64,000 nt of DNA, taken from the NCBI RefSeq assembly GCF_040760075.1, contig NZ_CP142884.1:4092001-4156000 (forward strand), read 5' to 3'. The position numbers and the translations under genes were made by a program. This DNA is from Sphingobacterium sp. R2. GTDB lineage: Bacteria > Bacteroidota > Bacteroidia > Sphingobacteriales > Sphingobacteriaceae. Numbering within the stretch: the first letter of the stretch is position 1; each line of letters begins with the position of its first letter. This document shows, in pieces, positions 34,027-43,194 of the stretch. Below the pieces are notes generated by a model. That model ran no database searches, was not told the origin of the DNA, and saw only the letters and a list, made by a program, of their open reading frames with translations.

Positions 34027-34053
34027 GACAATCCATCGTTGATTGTCTTTTTT
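34027..34053 (+). terminator. Terminator after copA
   Basis: A seven-base stem GACAATC/GATTGTC (34027-34033, 34041-34047) is followed by six T. Confidence 0.75.
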
Positions 34054-34166
34054 ATATATAATAGCGCCTCAAACTTTCGCTTTTGAGGTTAAATTTTTGT
34101 AACTTCGCATGCGTAACAAGCCAGTTTATTGGGCTTGCTTACTAGTTTTATTGAAACCAAATTCAT

Positions 34167-36752
34167 ATGGCTGAAGAAACAGAAAACGACAACAATCTTG
34201 TTCCGGCAAACGACCGGATTATCCCAATTAACATCGAGGATCAGATGAAGTCTGCTTACATTGACTATTCCATGTCTGTCATTGTATCAAGAGCGCTCCC
34301 TGATGCACGTGATGGCATGAAGCCAGTACACAGACGTGTTCTTTATGGAATGCTGGACTTAGGGGTTACCAGTGGCAAGCCTTACAAAAAGTCTGCCCGT
34401 ATCGTTGGTGACGTATTAGGTAAGTATCACCCCCATGGTGATTCATCCGTTTATGACACCATGGTTCGTATGGCTCAAGATTGGAGTTTACGCTATCCGT
34501 TGGTAGACGGCCAAGGTAACTACGGTTCTATTGACGGTGATCCACCTGCGGCTATGCGTTATACCGAAGCAAGATTAAAGAAAATTGCTGAAGAAATGCT
34601 ATCCGATATCAACAAAGATACTGTTGATTTTCAAAATAACTTTGATGACTCTTTACAAGAGCCAACTGTTCTCCCTACTCGTATTCCCAATTTGCTCGTC
34701 AATGGGGCATCTGGTATTGCAGTCGGTATGGCTACGAATATGGCGCCACATAACCTTACTGAGATTATCGATGGTACTGTAGCGTTCATTGAGAATCGTG
34801 ATATCGAGATAGCCGAATTGATGCAACATATCAAAGGCCCTGATTTCCCTACAGGTGCACTTATCTATGGTTATGCGGGTGTTCAAGATGCCTGTAATAC
34901 AGGACGGGGCCGGATTGTCATGCGGGCAAAAGCAGAGATAGAAACAACTAAATCTGGACGTGAACAGATTATCGTAACCGAAATTCCCTATCAGGTGAAC
35001 AAGGCCAATATGATCGAGCGTACGGCCGAATTGGTTAACGAAAAGAAATTAGAAGGTATATCAGCCATCCGTGATGAATCTGATCGGACAGGTATGCGCA
35101 TTGTGTACGATATCAAACGTGATGCGAACGCGAACGTTGTTTTAAACAACCTGTATAAATACACTGCGCTACAGACCTCTTTCTCAGTTAATAACATCGC
35201 TTTAGTTAAAGGAAGGCCTGTACTCATGAATCTGAAAGATATGATTCATGAATTTGTGGAGCATAGACATGATGTCATCGTCAGACGTACACGCTATGAA
35301 TTGGCTGAAGCAGAAAAACGTGCGCACATCCTAGAGGGATATTTGATTGCGCTGGATCATTTGGACGAGGTAATCAAATTAATTCGTAACTCCGAAACAC
35401 CTGAAGATGCTCGTGTTGGATTAATGGAAAAATTTGGTCTTTCTGATCTTCAGGCCCGTGCAATTCTTGATATGACTTTACGTCGTCTTACTGGACTGGA
35501 ACGGGATAAGATCAAAGAAGAATATGCTGAATTGATGAAAACGATCGACTATTTAAAGTCAGTTTTAGAAGATGAAGATCTTCGTATGAAGATTATCAGA
35601 GATGAGTTGATTGAGATCAAAGAAAAATATGGAGACGAACGTCGATCACAGATTGTACACTCTGCTGAAGATATGCGTATGGAAGATTTTATTGATGACG
35701 AAGAAATCGTGATTACAATCTCCCACAATAGTTACGTCAAACGCACTCCACTATCTGAATACAAGCGTCAGGGCCGCGGCGGTCGCGGATCGATCGGTAC
35801 AAATACACGTGAAGAGGATTTTACCGAGCATATTATTACAGCATCTGCACATAATTATATGCTCCTATTTACCGAGGCTGGTCGTTGTTTCTGGCTGAGA
35901 GCTTTTGAAATTCCGGAAGGGAGCCGCACCTCGAGAGGTCGAGCACTGCAAAATATCATCAATGTTCCAAAAGAGGAGAAAATAAAGGCGTTTATATTAG
36001 TGAAGAATTTGAAAGACCAAGAATATCTGGAAAACAACTTCATCATCATGTGTACCAAGAAAGGTACCATCAAAAAGACATCTTTAGAAGCGTATTCTCG
36101 CCCACGCGCTAACGGTATCAACGCCATTAATATCAATGAAGGAGACCAGTTGATCGAAGCTTGCTTAACTACTGGAAGCAGTGAAATCGTTATGGCACTT
36201 CGTTCTGGTAGAGCCATTCGTTTTAACGAGTCTACTGTCCGACCAATGGGAAGAACTGCGACTGGGGTACGTGGTATCACATTATCAACTGAAAGTGATG
36301 AAGTGATTGGCATGATTAGTGTGAATGATTCCGAGACAACGGTACTGGTCGTTTCAGAAAAAGGATATGGAAAACGTACAGACATCGAAGATTATCGGGT
36401 GACCAATCGTGGTGGTAAAGGCGTAAAAACGATCAACGTTACTGATAAAACGGGCGAACTCGTTGCCATAAAAGGCGTAACAGACGCGGAAGATTTAATG
36501 ATTATCAATAAATCTGGCATCGTTATCCGTATTGCAGTTGAGGGATTAAGGGTAATGGGTAGAGCTACACAGGGTGTAAGGCTTATTAATTTAAAAGATA
36601 ACGATGAGATCGCCTCTATTACAAAAGTCGATCGTGAAGAAGAACTAGAAGAGTCTGGATTGACCGAAGAGTTAACCGAAAACGACGATTCTACTTCGGA
36701 AGAGAATAAGGAATCAAACTCCGAAGAAAGCACGGAATCAAACGAAGAATAA
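34167..36752 (+). CDS. gyrA: DNA gyrase subunit A
   Basis: An 861-residue subunit that cuts and rejoins DNA during negative supercoiling. The catalytic tyrosine is Tyr132 in AAMRYTEARL. The quinolone-determining region reads GKYHPHGDSSVYDTM. Ser93 and Asp97 there correspond to E. coli Ser83 and Asp87, so it is wild type at both resistance positions. The C-terminal beta-pinwheel contains the GyrA box QGRGGRG (about residue 535), which marks gyrase rather than topoisomerase IV. The tail is strongly acidic (EENKESNSEESTESNEE). Two TPR genes follow at 7 and 2 bases and are likely co-transcribed. Confidence 0.98.
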   Translation: MAEETENDNNLVPANDRIIPINIEDQMKSAYIDYSMSVIVSRALPDARDGMKPVHRRVLYGMLDLGVTSGKPYKKSARIVGDVLGKYHPHGDSSVYDTMVRMAQDWSLRYPLVDGQGNYGSIDGDPPAAMRYTEARLKKIAEEMLSDINKDTVDFQNNFDDSLQEPTVLPTRIPNLLVNGASGIAVGMATNMAPHNLTEIIDGTVAFIENRDIEIAELMQHIKGPDFPTGALIYGYAGVQDACNTGRGRIVMRAKAEIETTKSGREQIIVTEIPYQVNKANMIERTAELVNEKKLEGISAIRDESDRTGMRIVYDIKRDANANVVLNNLYKYTALQTSFSVNNIALVKGRPVLMNLKDMIHEFVEHRHDVIVRRTRYELAEAEKRAHILEGYLIALDHLDEVIKLIRNSETPEDARVGLMEKFGLSDLQARAILDMTLRRLTGLERDKIKEEYAELMKTIDYLKSVLEDEDLRMKIIRDELIEIKEKYGDERRSQIVHSAEDMRMEDFIDDEEIVITISHNSYVKRTPLSEYKRQGRGGRGSIGTNTREEDFTEHIITASAHNYMLLFTEAGRCFWLRAFEIPEGSRTSRGRALQNIINVPKEEKIKAFILVKNLKDQEYLENNFIIMCTKKGTIKKTSLEAYSRPRANGINAININEGDQLIEACLTTGSSEIVMALRSGRAIRFNESTVRPMGRTATGVRGITLSTESDEVIGMISVNDSETTVLVVSEKGYGKRTDIEDYRVTNRGGKGVKTINVTDKTGELVAIKGVTDAEDLMIINKSGIVIRIAVEGLRVMGRATQGVRLINLKDNDEIASITKVDREEELEESGLTEELTENDDSTSEENKESNSEESTESNEE

Positions 36753-36759
36753 TTGACTG

Positions 36760-37860
36760 ATGAAAAACTTACTGATATCATTTTTAATATCTGCAAGTAG
36801 TTTAACTGTTGTTGCCCAATCCAATTTGAAAGAGGGCAGCAACAGTTTTGCTTTATATACCAAAACCGGCGAGTTCAAAAATCTTGAAAACGCACGGAAA
36901 TTTGCAGACGCGGCTTTTCAATCAAAGAAAGATTCTGCTTCTGTCAACAATAATCTTTTAAGAGCATTGGTGTATAGTTCCTTGGCGGTTGCAGACTCAA
37001 CAAGGAAACAACAATATAAGACGGATCCTATTGATATATCCATCAAATCGCTTAAGCTTCTGGATCAAAAAAAAGCACGCCGAAATTTTCCTGCTGAAAT
37101 GGATTATGTTCGTCAAAATTTAGCCGGGGCCATCTCCTATCAGGCAGGCATTGCTTTAAAGGATGGTAAATTTGATAAAGCTTATAAGGCATATCTTCGA
37201 ATAGATTCTCTTGGATTCAAAAATAATGATCTTAAATATAATCTCGCCGTACTTTCGGGTAAGAATAAAGATTATATGAACTCAATCAAATATTATAATG
37301 AGCTTATTAAGAGTGAGCAACCTAAGCCCAATTACTATCTTGAATTGGCACATATTTATTCTCTGGGAGGTACTAAACAGGATGTTTTAAACGTTCTTGA
37401 AAAAGGACATGTTGCATTTCCTGAAAATAAGCAGATACTTTTTAGGTTGATTGATGTCTACTCCGCTAATCATTCTTATGATGCAATACTGAATGTTATC
37501 GCTGACGCTATCCGTTTGGAGCCAGAAAATGTGGAATTGAACTATATCGCTGGCTATTCCTACGAAAATGCCAATGACATCAAAAAGGCCAAGGAATATT
37601 ATAACAACGTATTGCGATTGGATCCGAATAATTACGAGTCTAATCTTGCCTTAGGGCTTATCAATCTGGAAACTTTATTAAAGGAACCTACGAATCAGGA
37701 TATACAAGAATTAACTATTGAATACCTGTTGAAAGCGAATGAAATCAAACCTTATGATGTCAATGCGCTCAAAGCCTTGGCGAAATATTATACGCTTATT
37801 GACGATGCATCGCAATTAGACAGGGTGAATTTATTATTGAATCAATTAACAGTTAAATAG
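36760..37860 (+). CDS. Exported TPR protein
   Basis: A 366-residue protein with a signal peptide (about 1-20, ending VVAQS) and tetratricopeptide repeats through most of its length, for example KIAGISYENANDIKKAKEYY-like units around residues 265-300 and NNVLRLDPNNYESNLALGL. It is predicted to be a periplasmic scaffold. It starts 7 bases after gyrA and ends 2 bases before a second TPR gene, so expression is tied to gyrase. No enzymatic motif is seen, and its partner proteins are unknown. Confidence 0.85.
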   Translation: MKNLLISFLISASSLTVVAQSNLKEGSNSFALYTKTGEFKNLENARKFADAAFQSKKDSASVNNNLLRALVYSSLAVADSTRKQQYKTDPIDISIKSLKLLDQKKARRNFPAEMDYVRQNLAGAISYQAGIALKDGKFDKAYKAYLRIDSLGFKNNDLKYNLAVLSGKNKDYMNSIKYYNELIKSEQPKPNYYLELAHIYSLGGTKQDVLNVLEKGHVAFPENKQILFRLIDVYSANHSYDAILNVIADAIRLEPENVELNYIAGYSYENANDIKKAKEYYNNVLRLDPNNYESNLALGLINLETLLKEPTNQDIQELTIEYLLKANEIKPYDVNALKALAKYYTLIDDASQLDRVNLLLNQLTVK

Positions 37861-37862
37861 AT

Positions 37863-39035
37863 ATGAATTTAAAATCTCTATTATTATTAGCCGCAATGGG
37901 TACTGTATGTACCTCAGTTTCTTTTGCGCAAACCGGTAATATAAAAAAGGCGAAAACTGGCCTGGCAAAATTTCAAGAATTGAAAGATGCTGGTACGGTG
38001 CAGTTGGGTTTGCCCAACCTGAAATCTGCAAAGGAAGCTATTGATGCTGCTGTAGTCAACGAAAAAACGAAAGATAACGCCGAGGCGTGGACAGTGTATG
38101 CGTTAGTAAATGCTAATCTTTCGACAATTGATAAATCTGCTGAATTGGCTAAATTGGCTGAAGACGGAATTACTAAAGCAAAACAATTGGATACAGATGG
38201 TACTAATAAAGCCAATATTACGGTTGCAGAACAAATTTTAGGACAATATAACTTCAATTTAGGTGCTGAAGAATATCAAGCTCAAAAATATGCTGATTCG
38301 TATAGCTCTTTTACAAAAGCATTGACTTATCTTCCTGGCGATACGTTAGTAACCTACTACAGTGGAGTTGCGGCATTATCGAACAAAGATTATAAAAATG
38401 CAATTGAACGCTACAAAGAATTGATTCCAAGAAAAGATTTCTCTTCGCATAAGACAATTATGGTAGACTTACCTAAATTATATCTAAGTATGCAAGATAC
38501 TACATCTGCGTTGGAATATGCAAAAAAAGCAGCTGAAGCTTATCCTGATGACAACGCAGCCATGACCCAGAATATTGAGTTGAATTTAATTACAGGTCAT
38601 GAAAAGGAAACAATTGATGCTATTACAGCGCAATTAGCGAAAGATCCTAACAATAAAAGCTTAAATTATTACCTAGGCATCGCGCAATCGTCTGCAAAAA
38701 ATGATGAGGCTGCAGTTGCAGCATACAAGAAGGCATTAGAAATCGATCCAAACTTTTTTGAGGCAAATACTAATTTAGCGATCACGTTGATGAATAAAAC
38801 ACGTGAGAAATTAAATGTTGTTAATAATAATAGAAAGTTAACACAAGCACAGTATGACGCTGAATTAAATAAGATTAAAGCCGAATTAAAGCCAGTGCTT
38901 CCTTATTTAGAAAAAGCAGTTTCTTTACAGCCTAAAAATGTAGATGCATTAACGAATTTGAAGAATTATTATATCTTTATGCAGGATGAAGCTAAAACTG
39001 CCGAAATCAATGCTAAGATCAAAGAAGTAGAATAA
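37863..39035 (+). CDS. Exported TPR protein, second of a pair
   Basis: A 390-residue protein with a signal peptide (about 1-23, ending VSFAQ) and TPR units such as YQAQKYADSYSSFTKALTY (about residues 139-157) and AAVAAYKKALEIDPNFFEAN (about 282-301). Its layout resembles the upstream TPR protein, including an unstructured N-terminal third, and suggests a tandem duplication that has diverged. Likely a periplasmic scaffold. It is the last gene of the gyrA unit and is followed by a very strong terminator. Confidence 0.85.
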   Translation: MNLKSLLLLAAMGTVCTSVSFAQTGNIKKAKTGLAKFQELKDAGTVQLGLPNLKSAKEAIDAAVVNEKTKDNAEAWTVYALVNANLSTIDKSAELAKLAEDGITKAKQLDTDGTNKANITVAEQILGQYNFNLGAEEYQAQKYADSYSSFTKALTYLPGDTLVTYYSGVAALSNKDYKNAIERYKELIPRKDFSSHKTIMVDLPKLYLSMQDTTSALEYAKKAAEAYPDDNAAMTQNIELNLITGHEKETIDAITAQLAKDPNNKSLNYYLGIAQSSAKNDEAAVAAYKKALEIDPNFFEANTNLAITLMNKTREKLNVVNNNRKLTQAQYDAELNKIKAELKPVLPYLEKAVSLQPKNVDALTNLKNYYIFMQDEAKTAEINAKIKEVE

Positions 39036-39044
39036 AAAGCAAAC

Positions 39045-39088
39045 ATTCATAAAAAAACCGCATCCTAGCATGCGGTTTTTTTATGAAT
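39045..39088. terminator. Strong bidirectional terminator after the gyrA unit
   Basis: Perfect 19-base arms (39045-39063 and 39070-39088) contain ACCGCAT/ATGCGGT and a seven-base A/T tract. The loop is CCTAGC. It lies between convergent genes and works in both directions. Confidence 0.95.
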
Positions 39089-39098
39089 ATTATTTGTG

Positions 39099-39536
39099 CT
39101 AACCTATAATGGCAATTAACTCAATTTGAAATAATAAAGTACATTGCCCTCCCCTTCCAGATACCAACTCCTCCTTTCCATAAGCCAAATTTGGCGGAAG
39201 GCATACCTCCCAAATAGATCCTACTGGCATCATTGAAATTGCTTCTTGCCACCCCTCTATCAGCTCATTGATATAGAACGTTTCGGGACGCTTGCGTTTA
39301 TAGGAACTATCAAATACAGTACCGTCTAGAAGTTCACCCTTGTAATGACAAATAACCTTTGCAGACTTTTTAGGTATTTGCCCGCCGCCTGTTGTCAACA
39401 CCCTATAGTGCAGACCAGAGGGGCATACAATGACACCTTCCTGCTGTGCATGCTTTTCCAAAAATATCTTTCCCTCCTCAATATTTCTCTCTGCCAGTCC
39501 CGTGGAATTTAACCTGTTTTTCTTTTTCTGAACCAA
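39099..39536 (-). CDS. FKBP-type peptidyl-prolyl isomerase
   Basis: A 145-residue protein. The C-terminal two thirds is one FKBP domain: VICHYKGELLDGTVFDSSY, the PETFYINELIEGWQEAISMM core, and LPPNLAYGKEE before the last strand. It catalyses cis-trans isomerisation of proline bonds. The N-terminal 45 residues are a charged helix (NIEEGKIFLEKHAQQEG) typical of the Mip/FkpA dimerisation segment, but no signal peptide is visible, so it may be cytoplasmic or non-classical. It is convergent with the second TPR gene. Confidence 0.9.
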   Translation of the reverse strand: MVQKKKNRLNSTGLAERNIEEGKIFLEKHAQQEGVIVCPSGLHYRVLTTGGGQIPKKSAKVICHYKGELLDGTVFDSSYKRKRPETFYINELIEGWQEAISMMPVGSIWEVCLPPNLAYGKEELVSGRGGQCTLLFQIELIAIIG

Positions 39537-39649
39537 AACTTGATTGATTAAAATTCAATATTACCACCTATTCTTTATACGCCCAAAATAACATCTTTTT
39601 GTTCTCTTTACGAAGAAAGAATACGTTTTTGTTCATGATAGAAAATCGG

Positions 39650-40060
39650 TTATAAAAGCTCAGCATTTAACGTTTTTTCAAAAGTAAATGCCCTACTTAC
39701 AGGGCAGTTTTCTTTAGCCTTCTGCGCTATTGTTTGAAAAGTAGATTCGTCTATTGAAGGAACTTTCGCTTTCAACTCCAGTTCAGACCGTACAATGGAT
39801 CCATTTTCCATAACAATAGTCGATACAGTGGTCAACTCATCAGGAACAAAACCTTCCTCAGAAAGATAGGCGCTCAATTGCATAGTAAAGCATCCTGCAT
39901 GCGCTGCAGCCAATAACTCTTCAGGATTTGTTCCGACACCATTTTCAAACCGTGTTGAATAGGAATACTGTGTTTGATCTAAAACTGTACTATCGGTAGT
40001 CAGACTACCTTTTCCTTCTTTAAGATTGCCATTCCATTGGGCTGTTGCTTTTCTTCTCAT
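39650..40060 (-). CDS. OsmC/Ohr family peroxiredoxin
   Basis: A 136-residue protein with the classic OsmC features: NPEELLAAAHAGCFTMQLS carrying the peroxidatic cysteine (about residue 57) and KENCPVSRAF carrying the resolving cysteine (about residue 116). It reduces organic hydroperoxides, probably using lipoyl or thioredoxin reductants. It is closer to E. coli OsmC than the 29385-29786 paralogue is. A single gene. Confidence 0.92.
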   Translation of the reverse strand: MRRKATAQWNGNLKEGKGSLTTDSTVLDQTQYSYSTRFENGVGTNPEELLAAAHAGCFTMQLSAYLSEEGFVPDELTTVSTIVMENGSIVRSELELKAKVPSIDESTFQTIAQKAKENCPVSRAFTFEKTLNAELL

Positions 40061-40238
40061 GTTTTCTACAATAAATATTTAAACTAATGCTATAACATAA
40101 ATTTACCTTGTCGGCTATTCTAGCCTTTCAGGTACCTTTATAGAACAAATGGCTGTTGAAAAAGTTGTGTTCCATTTCACAAATTCATGTCGCATTCCCT
40201 CCAATTGATACGTTAACTATCGTATTAAAACTAAACTC

Positions 40239-40490
40239 ATGAACAAACTATACTTTATTTTTATCGTTGTACCTATGCTCTTCTCCTGCAAAACCCGTCA
40301 ACTTGATCAACAGGTTTTAATACGAGACTGTCCCGAAGAAAAAATAATCAACAAAATACCTGGCCCTCCAGTAAAAGGCGAGGCCGAAAAAATGTACTAC
40401 ATCTATCAGGGTAAACGAGTTTCCCCGAAGCAATTTGATCAGCAATGGCTCGAAAAGAATTGTGATGTTAAGGAGACAGTTGTTTATTGA
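40239..40490 (+). CDS. Small lipoprotein of unknown function
   Basis: An 83-residue protein with a lipoprotein signal (FIVVPMLFSC, Cys at about residue 17). A short mature region follows that contains DCPEEKIINKIPGPP and MYYIYQGKRVSPKQFDQQW. Two further cysteines (about residues 31 and 76) could form a disulfide in the periplasm. No family recognised. It is 52 bases upstream of the MFS gene, but that gene has its own promoter element in between. Confidence 0.65.
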   Translation: MNKLYFIFIVVPMLFSCKTRQLDQQVLIRDCPEEKIINKIPGPPVKGEAEKMYYIYQGKRVSPKQFDQQWLEKNCDVKETVVY

Positions 40491-40519
40491 TTTAATTTCA
40501 AATAATAAGCTTAAAGACG

Positions 40520-40527
40520 TATTTTTG
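40520..40527 (+). promoter_or_regulatory. -7 promoter element of the MFS gene
   Basis: TATTTTTG matches TAnnTTTG, 15 bases before ATG 40543. It supports that start over the upstream in-frame ATG at 40435, which lies inside the preceding gene. Confidence 0.4.
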
Positions 40528-40542
40528 CCTAAAATTTTTAAG

Positions 40543-41727
40543 ATGACAGTTTCTCTTCGGGAGGTCAATCAAAAGATTTTAGGCTATGTTTCTTTAACCT
40601 TCCTCGGTTATTTCACCATCGGCCTATCACTTGCTACCCTACCCATTTTTATTCACCAGACTTTGGGATTTAACACAATTGTCGCCGGACTGGTCATTAG
40701 CATTCAATACATTGCTACTTTTTTACTTCGGGGTTATGCCGGAAAAATAGTTGATACGAAGGGACCGAAAGTTTCTGTTTTGCTGAGTATGCTATTTTTT
40801 GGCATGTCTGGTATACTGCTTCTGCTTGTTTTCCTATTTAAATCACAGCCCTTTATCAGTTTAGGTCTGTTGCTAATCACCAGATTACTGACTGGAATTG
40901 CTGAGGGTATGGTTGGTGCCAGCCCCATAAATTGGGCACTTATGGAACTCGGTGATGAGTTTGCGGCTAAAGCGATCTCGTTCAATGGCATAGCGAGTTA
41001 TGGCGCATTGGCCATTGGTGCTCCCTTAGGTGTCCTGATGGTAGATCATATCAGTTACGAAGCTTTAGGCGTGCTAACAATTGTTGTGGGTCTATTTGGC
41101 TATGTATACTGTCGCTCAAAAACACCTTACCGGGTTGTTCGAAAAAGGACGGAAACGGTTAGCTTCAAACGGATATTACTTTTAGTAGCTCCGTTTGGAA
41201 TCTGTCTTGCTCTGGGTGGACTTGGCTTCGGAAGTATCTCGACTTTCATGACACTCTATTATGAGCATTTCGACTGGCAAAATGGAGCTTCCTGTTTAAC
41301 GGTATTTGGAGTCTTCTTTATCTTGACCAGACTTGTATTCAATAAAGTTATTGATCAATATGGTGGTTTAAAAGTCGCGTTGCTGAGTCTTTTTGTTGAA
41401 TCATTAGGATTATTACTAATTGCTACAGTGATAAACCCCATTTGGACTTTATTAGGGGCAGCATTGACCGGTCTTGGTTTTTCACTAGTCTTTCCTGCGC
41501 TTGGTGTTGAAGCGATTAAAAGAGTCGACCAAAGCCAACAGGGGTCGGCATTAGCAGCCTATGGCCTATTTATTGATATTTCTTTGGGAATTACAGGACC
41601 TCTGATCGGTCTTGTGGCAAACAATATAGGCATGGACGCTATCTATCCTTTTAGTTCGATCATGGTTGCTATAGGTTTTGCGGTGGTTGGAAACCTCATC
41701 TATACGAAAAGAAAAGCACTTGCTTAG
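40543..41727 (+). CDS. MFS transporter, YfcJ/YhhS-like
   Basis: A 394-residue protein with about 12 hydrophobic segments. The first helices read ILGYVSLTFLGYFTIGLSLA. The loop between helices 2 and 3 is RGYAGKIVDTKGPK, a variant of the MFS signature, and GIAEGMVGASPINWALMELG resembles helices 4-5 of arabinose-efflux-like carriers. It is likely an exporter of unknown substrate. The start at 40543 is chosen because the promoter element lies just upstream and the extra 36 N-terminal residues of the longer frame overlap the lipoprotein gene and look random. Confidence 0.87.
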   Translation: MTVSLREVNQKILGYVSLTFLGYFTIGLSLATLPIFIHQTLGFNTIVAGLVISIQYIATFLLRGYAGKIVDTKGPKVSVLLSMLFFGMSGILLLLVFLFKSQPFISLGLLLITRLLTGIAEGMVGASPINWALMELGDEFAAKAISFNGIASYGALAIGAPLGVLMVDHISYEALGVLTIVVGLFGYVYCRSKTPYRVVRKRTETVSFKRILLLVAPFGICLALGGLGFGSISTFMTLYYEHFDWQNGASCLTVFGVFFILTRLVFNKVIDQYGGLKVALLSLFVESLGLLLIATVINPIWTLLGAALTGLGFSLVFPALGVEAIKRVDQSQQGSALAAYGLFIDISLGITGPLIGLVANNIGMDAIYPFSSIMVAIGFAVVGNLIYTKRKALA

Positions 41728-41770
41728 CGGTAGCACGAGCGCATAAAAGTAGTTTATGAAATCTGTATTT

Positions 41771-41817
41771 CATAAAAAAGCGGCTGAATTTTCACTTATC
41801 AGCCGCTTTTTTTATGC
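41771..41817. terminator. Bidirectional terminator between MFS and fabV
   Basis: GCGGCTGA and TCAGCCGC stems are extended by A6/T7 tracts and CAT/ATG ends around an 11-base loop. It lies between convergent genes. Confidence 0.92.
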
Positions 41818-41830
41818 GAATTCGCAGATT

Positions 41831-43033
41831 TTAGCTTTCGATGCTGGGCACTCCAACAACTTCATTTGTATCCGCGTTGTAATCGATACCGTCGAAATTG
41901 AAACCGAACAAATTGAAAAACTCATTGCGATAGCCTTCAATATCCGAAATCTCTGCTAAATTTTCAGTGGTTGCTTTTTCCCATAATGCTGCAACTTCTG
42001 CCTGAACATCCGGACGCATCTCCAAATCGTCAACACGAATACGGCCTTTTTCATCGAGGGAAACTTTTCCGTCAGCTGTATATAGGCGCTCAGCGAATAA
42101 ACGTTGCATTTGCTCAATTGTGCCCTCGTGGATACCTTTTTCTTTCATCACTTTATACAAAAGAGAAATATACAAAGGAACAACGGGAATAGCCGAGCTT
42201 GATTGCGTAACCAAGGCCTTGTTAACCGATACATAAGAAACCCCATGAATATCACTCAAAATAGCGTTTATTTCAGGTACTGTTCCTTCTAAATCATCTT
42301 TAGCACGGCCAATAGTACCATTACGATAAATCGGATAAGTAAGTTCAGGTCCTATATAAGAGTAGGCGACAGTTTTCGCACCCTCAGCCAATACGCCTGC
42401 AGCTTTAAGATCTTCAATCCAAAACTTCCAGTCTTCTCCACCCATTACTGCTACTGTATTGGCAATATCTTCTTCATTTTCGACAGGTTGAATAGTAATA
42501 TCTGAAATTACGCCTGTATGAAAATCTACAGTCTTATTGGTAAAAGGCTCTTGTATTGGTTTCAAAACAGAAGCATGCGCGACACCAGTTTTCGGGTGAG
42601 TACGGCGTGGTGAAGCCAAACTGTAAACCACTAAATCAACCTGTCCTAAATCTTGTTTAATAAGTTCAATAGTTTGCTTTTTCACTTCATCAGAAAAAGC
42701 ATCACCATTAATGCTTTTGGCATATAATCCAGCCTCATGCGCCTCTTTCTCAAAAGCTGCAGAATTGTACCATCCGGCAGTACCTGGTTTGCCTTCGGCT
42801 GCAGGCTTTTCGAAAAATACGCCGATCGTAGCAGCTCCAGAACCAAATGCTGCCGAAATCCGAGATGCAATACCGAATCCGGTTGAAGCGCCGATTACCA
42901 ATACTTTTTTTGGACCATTCGCGATTTCACCTTTGGATTTTACGTATTCAATTTGATTTTTAATGTTTTGCGCAGCCCCTTGTGGATGCGAGGTTAAACA
43001 AATAAAACCTCTAGTTCTTGGTTGTATAATCAT
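41831..43033 (-). CDS. fabV: NADH-dependent enoyl-ACP (trans-2-enoyl-CoA) reductase FabV
   Basis: A 400-residue reductase for the last step of fatty-acid elongation. MIIQPRTRGFICLTSHPQG is the standard FabV N-terminus, so the ATG at 43033 is chosen although the frame is open for 27 more residues. VLVIGASTGFGIASR binds NAD. The active-site pair is spaced Tyr-x8-Lys in YRNGTIGRAK (about residues 237-246). The length distinguishes FabV from FabI, which has Tyr-x6-Lys and is about 260 residues. FabV enzymes are naturally insensitive to triclosan. It is divergent from the EamA-type exporter. Confidence 0.96.
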   Translation of the reverse strand: MIIQPRTRGFICLTSHPQGAAQNIKNQIEYVKSKGEIANGPKKVLVIGASTGFGIASRISAAFGSGAATIGVFFEKPAAEGKPGTAGWYNSAAFEKEAHEAGLYAKSINGDAFSDEVKKQTIELIKQDLGQVDLVVYSLASPRRTHPKTGVAHASVLKPIQEPFTNKTVDFHTGVISDITIQPVENEEDIANTVAVMGGEDWKFWIEDLKAAGVLAEGAKTVAYSYIGPELTYPIYRNGTIGRAKDDLEGTVPEINAILSDIHGVSYVSVNKALVTQSSSAIPVVPLYISLLYKVMKEKGIHEGTIEQMQRLFAERLYTADGKVSLDEKGRIRVDDLEMRPDVQAEVAALWEKATTENLAEISDIEGYRNEFFNLFGFNFDGIDYNADTNEVVGVPSIES

Positions 43034-43194
43034 CTTGATTAATTTTCTTACTACTTGCTTTATTGAATAGGCAAAATAAGGAATTTTAAATGAGAAAATC
43101 GTGATAAAAATCAATTACTTTTTGTTTCATTTTCAATTAAAGAGGCATTTGCTTACTTTCACAAATTGAAGTATAGATCCTTTTCACTTTAATT

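Noticed and set aside
35855..36385. Long minus-strand frame of 176 residues within gyrA
   Set aside because: It is antisense to a highly conserved gene; long antisense frames are expected from its codon use.
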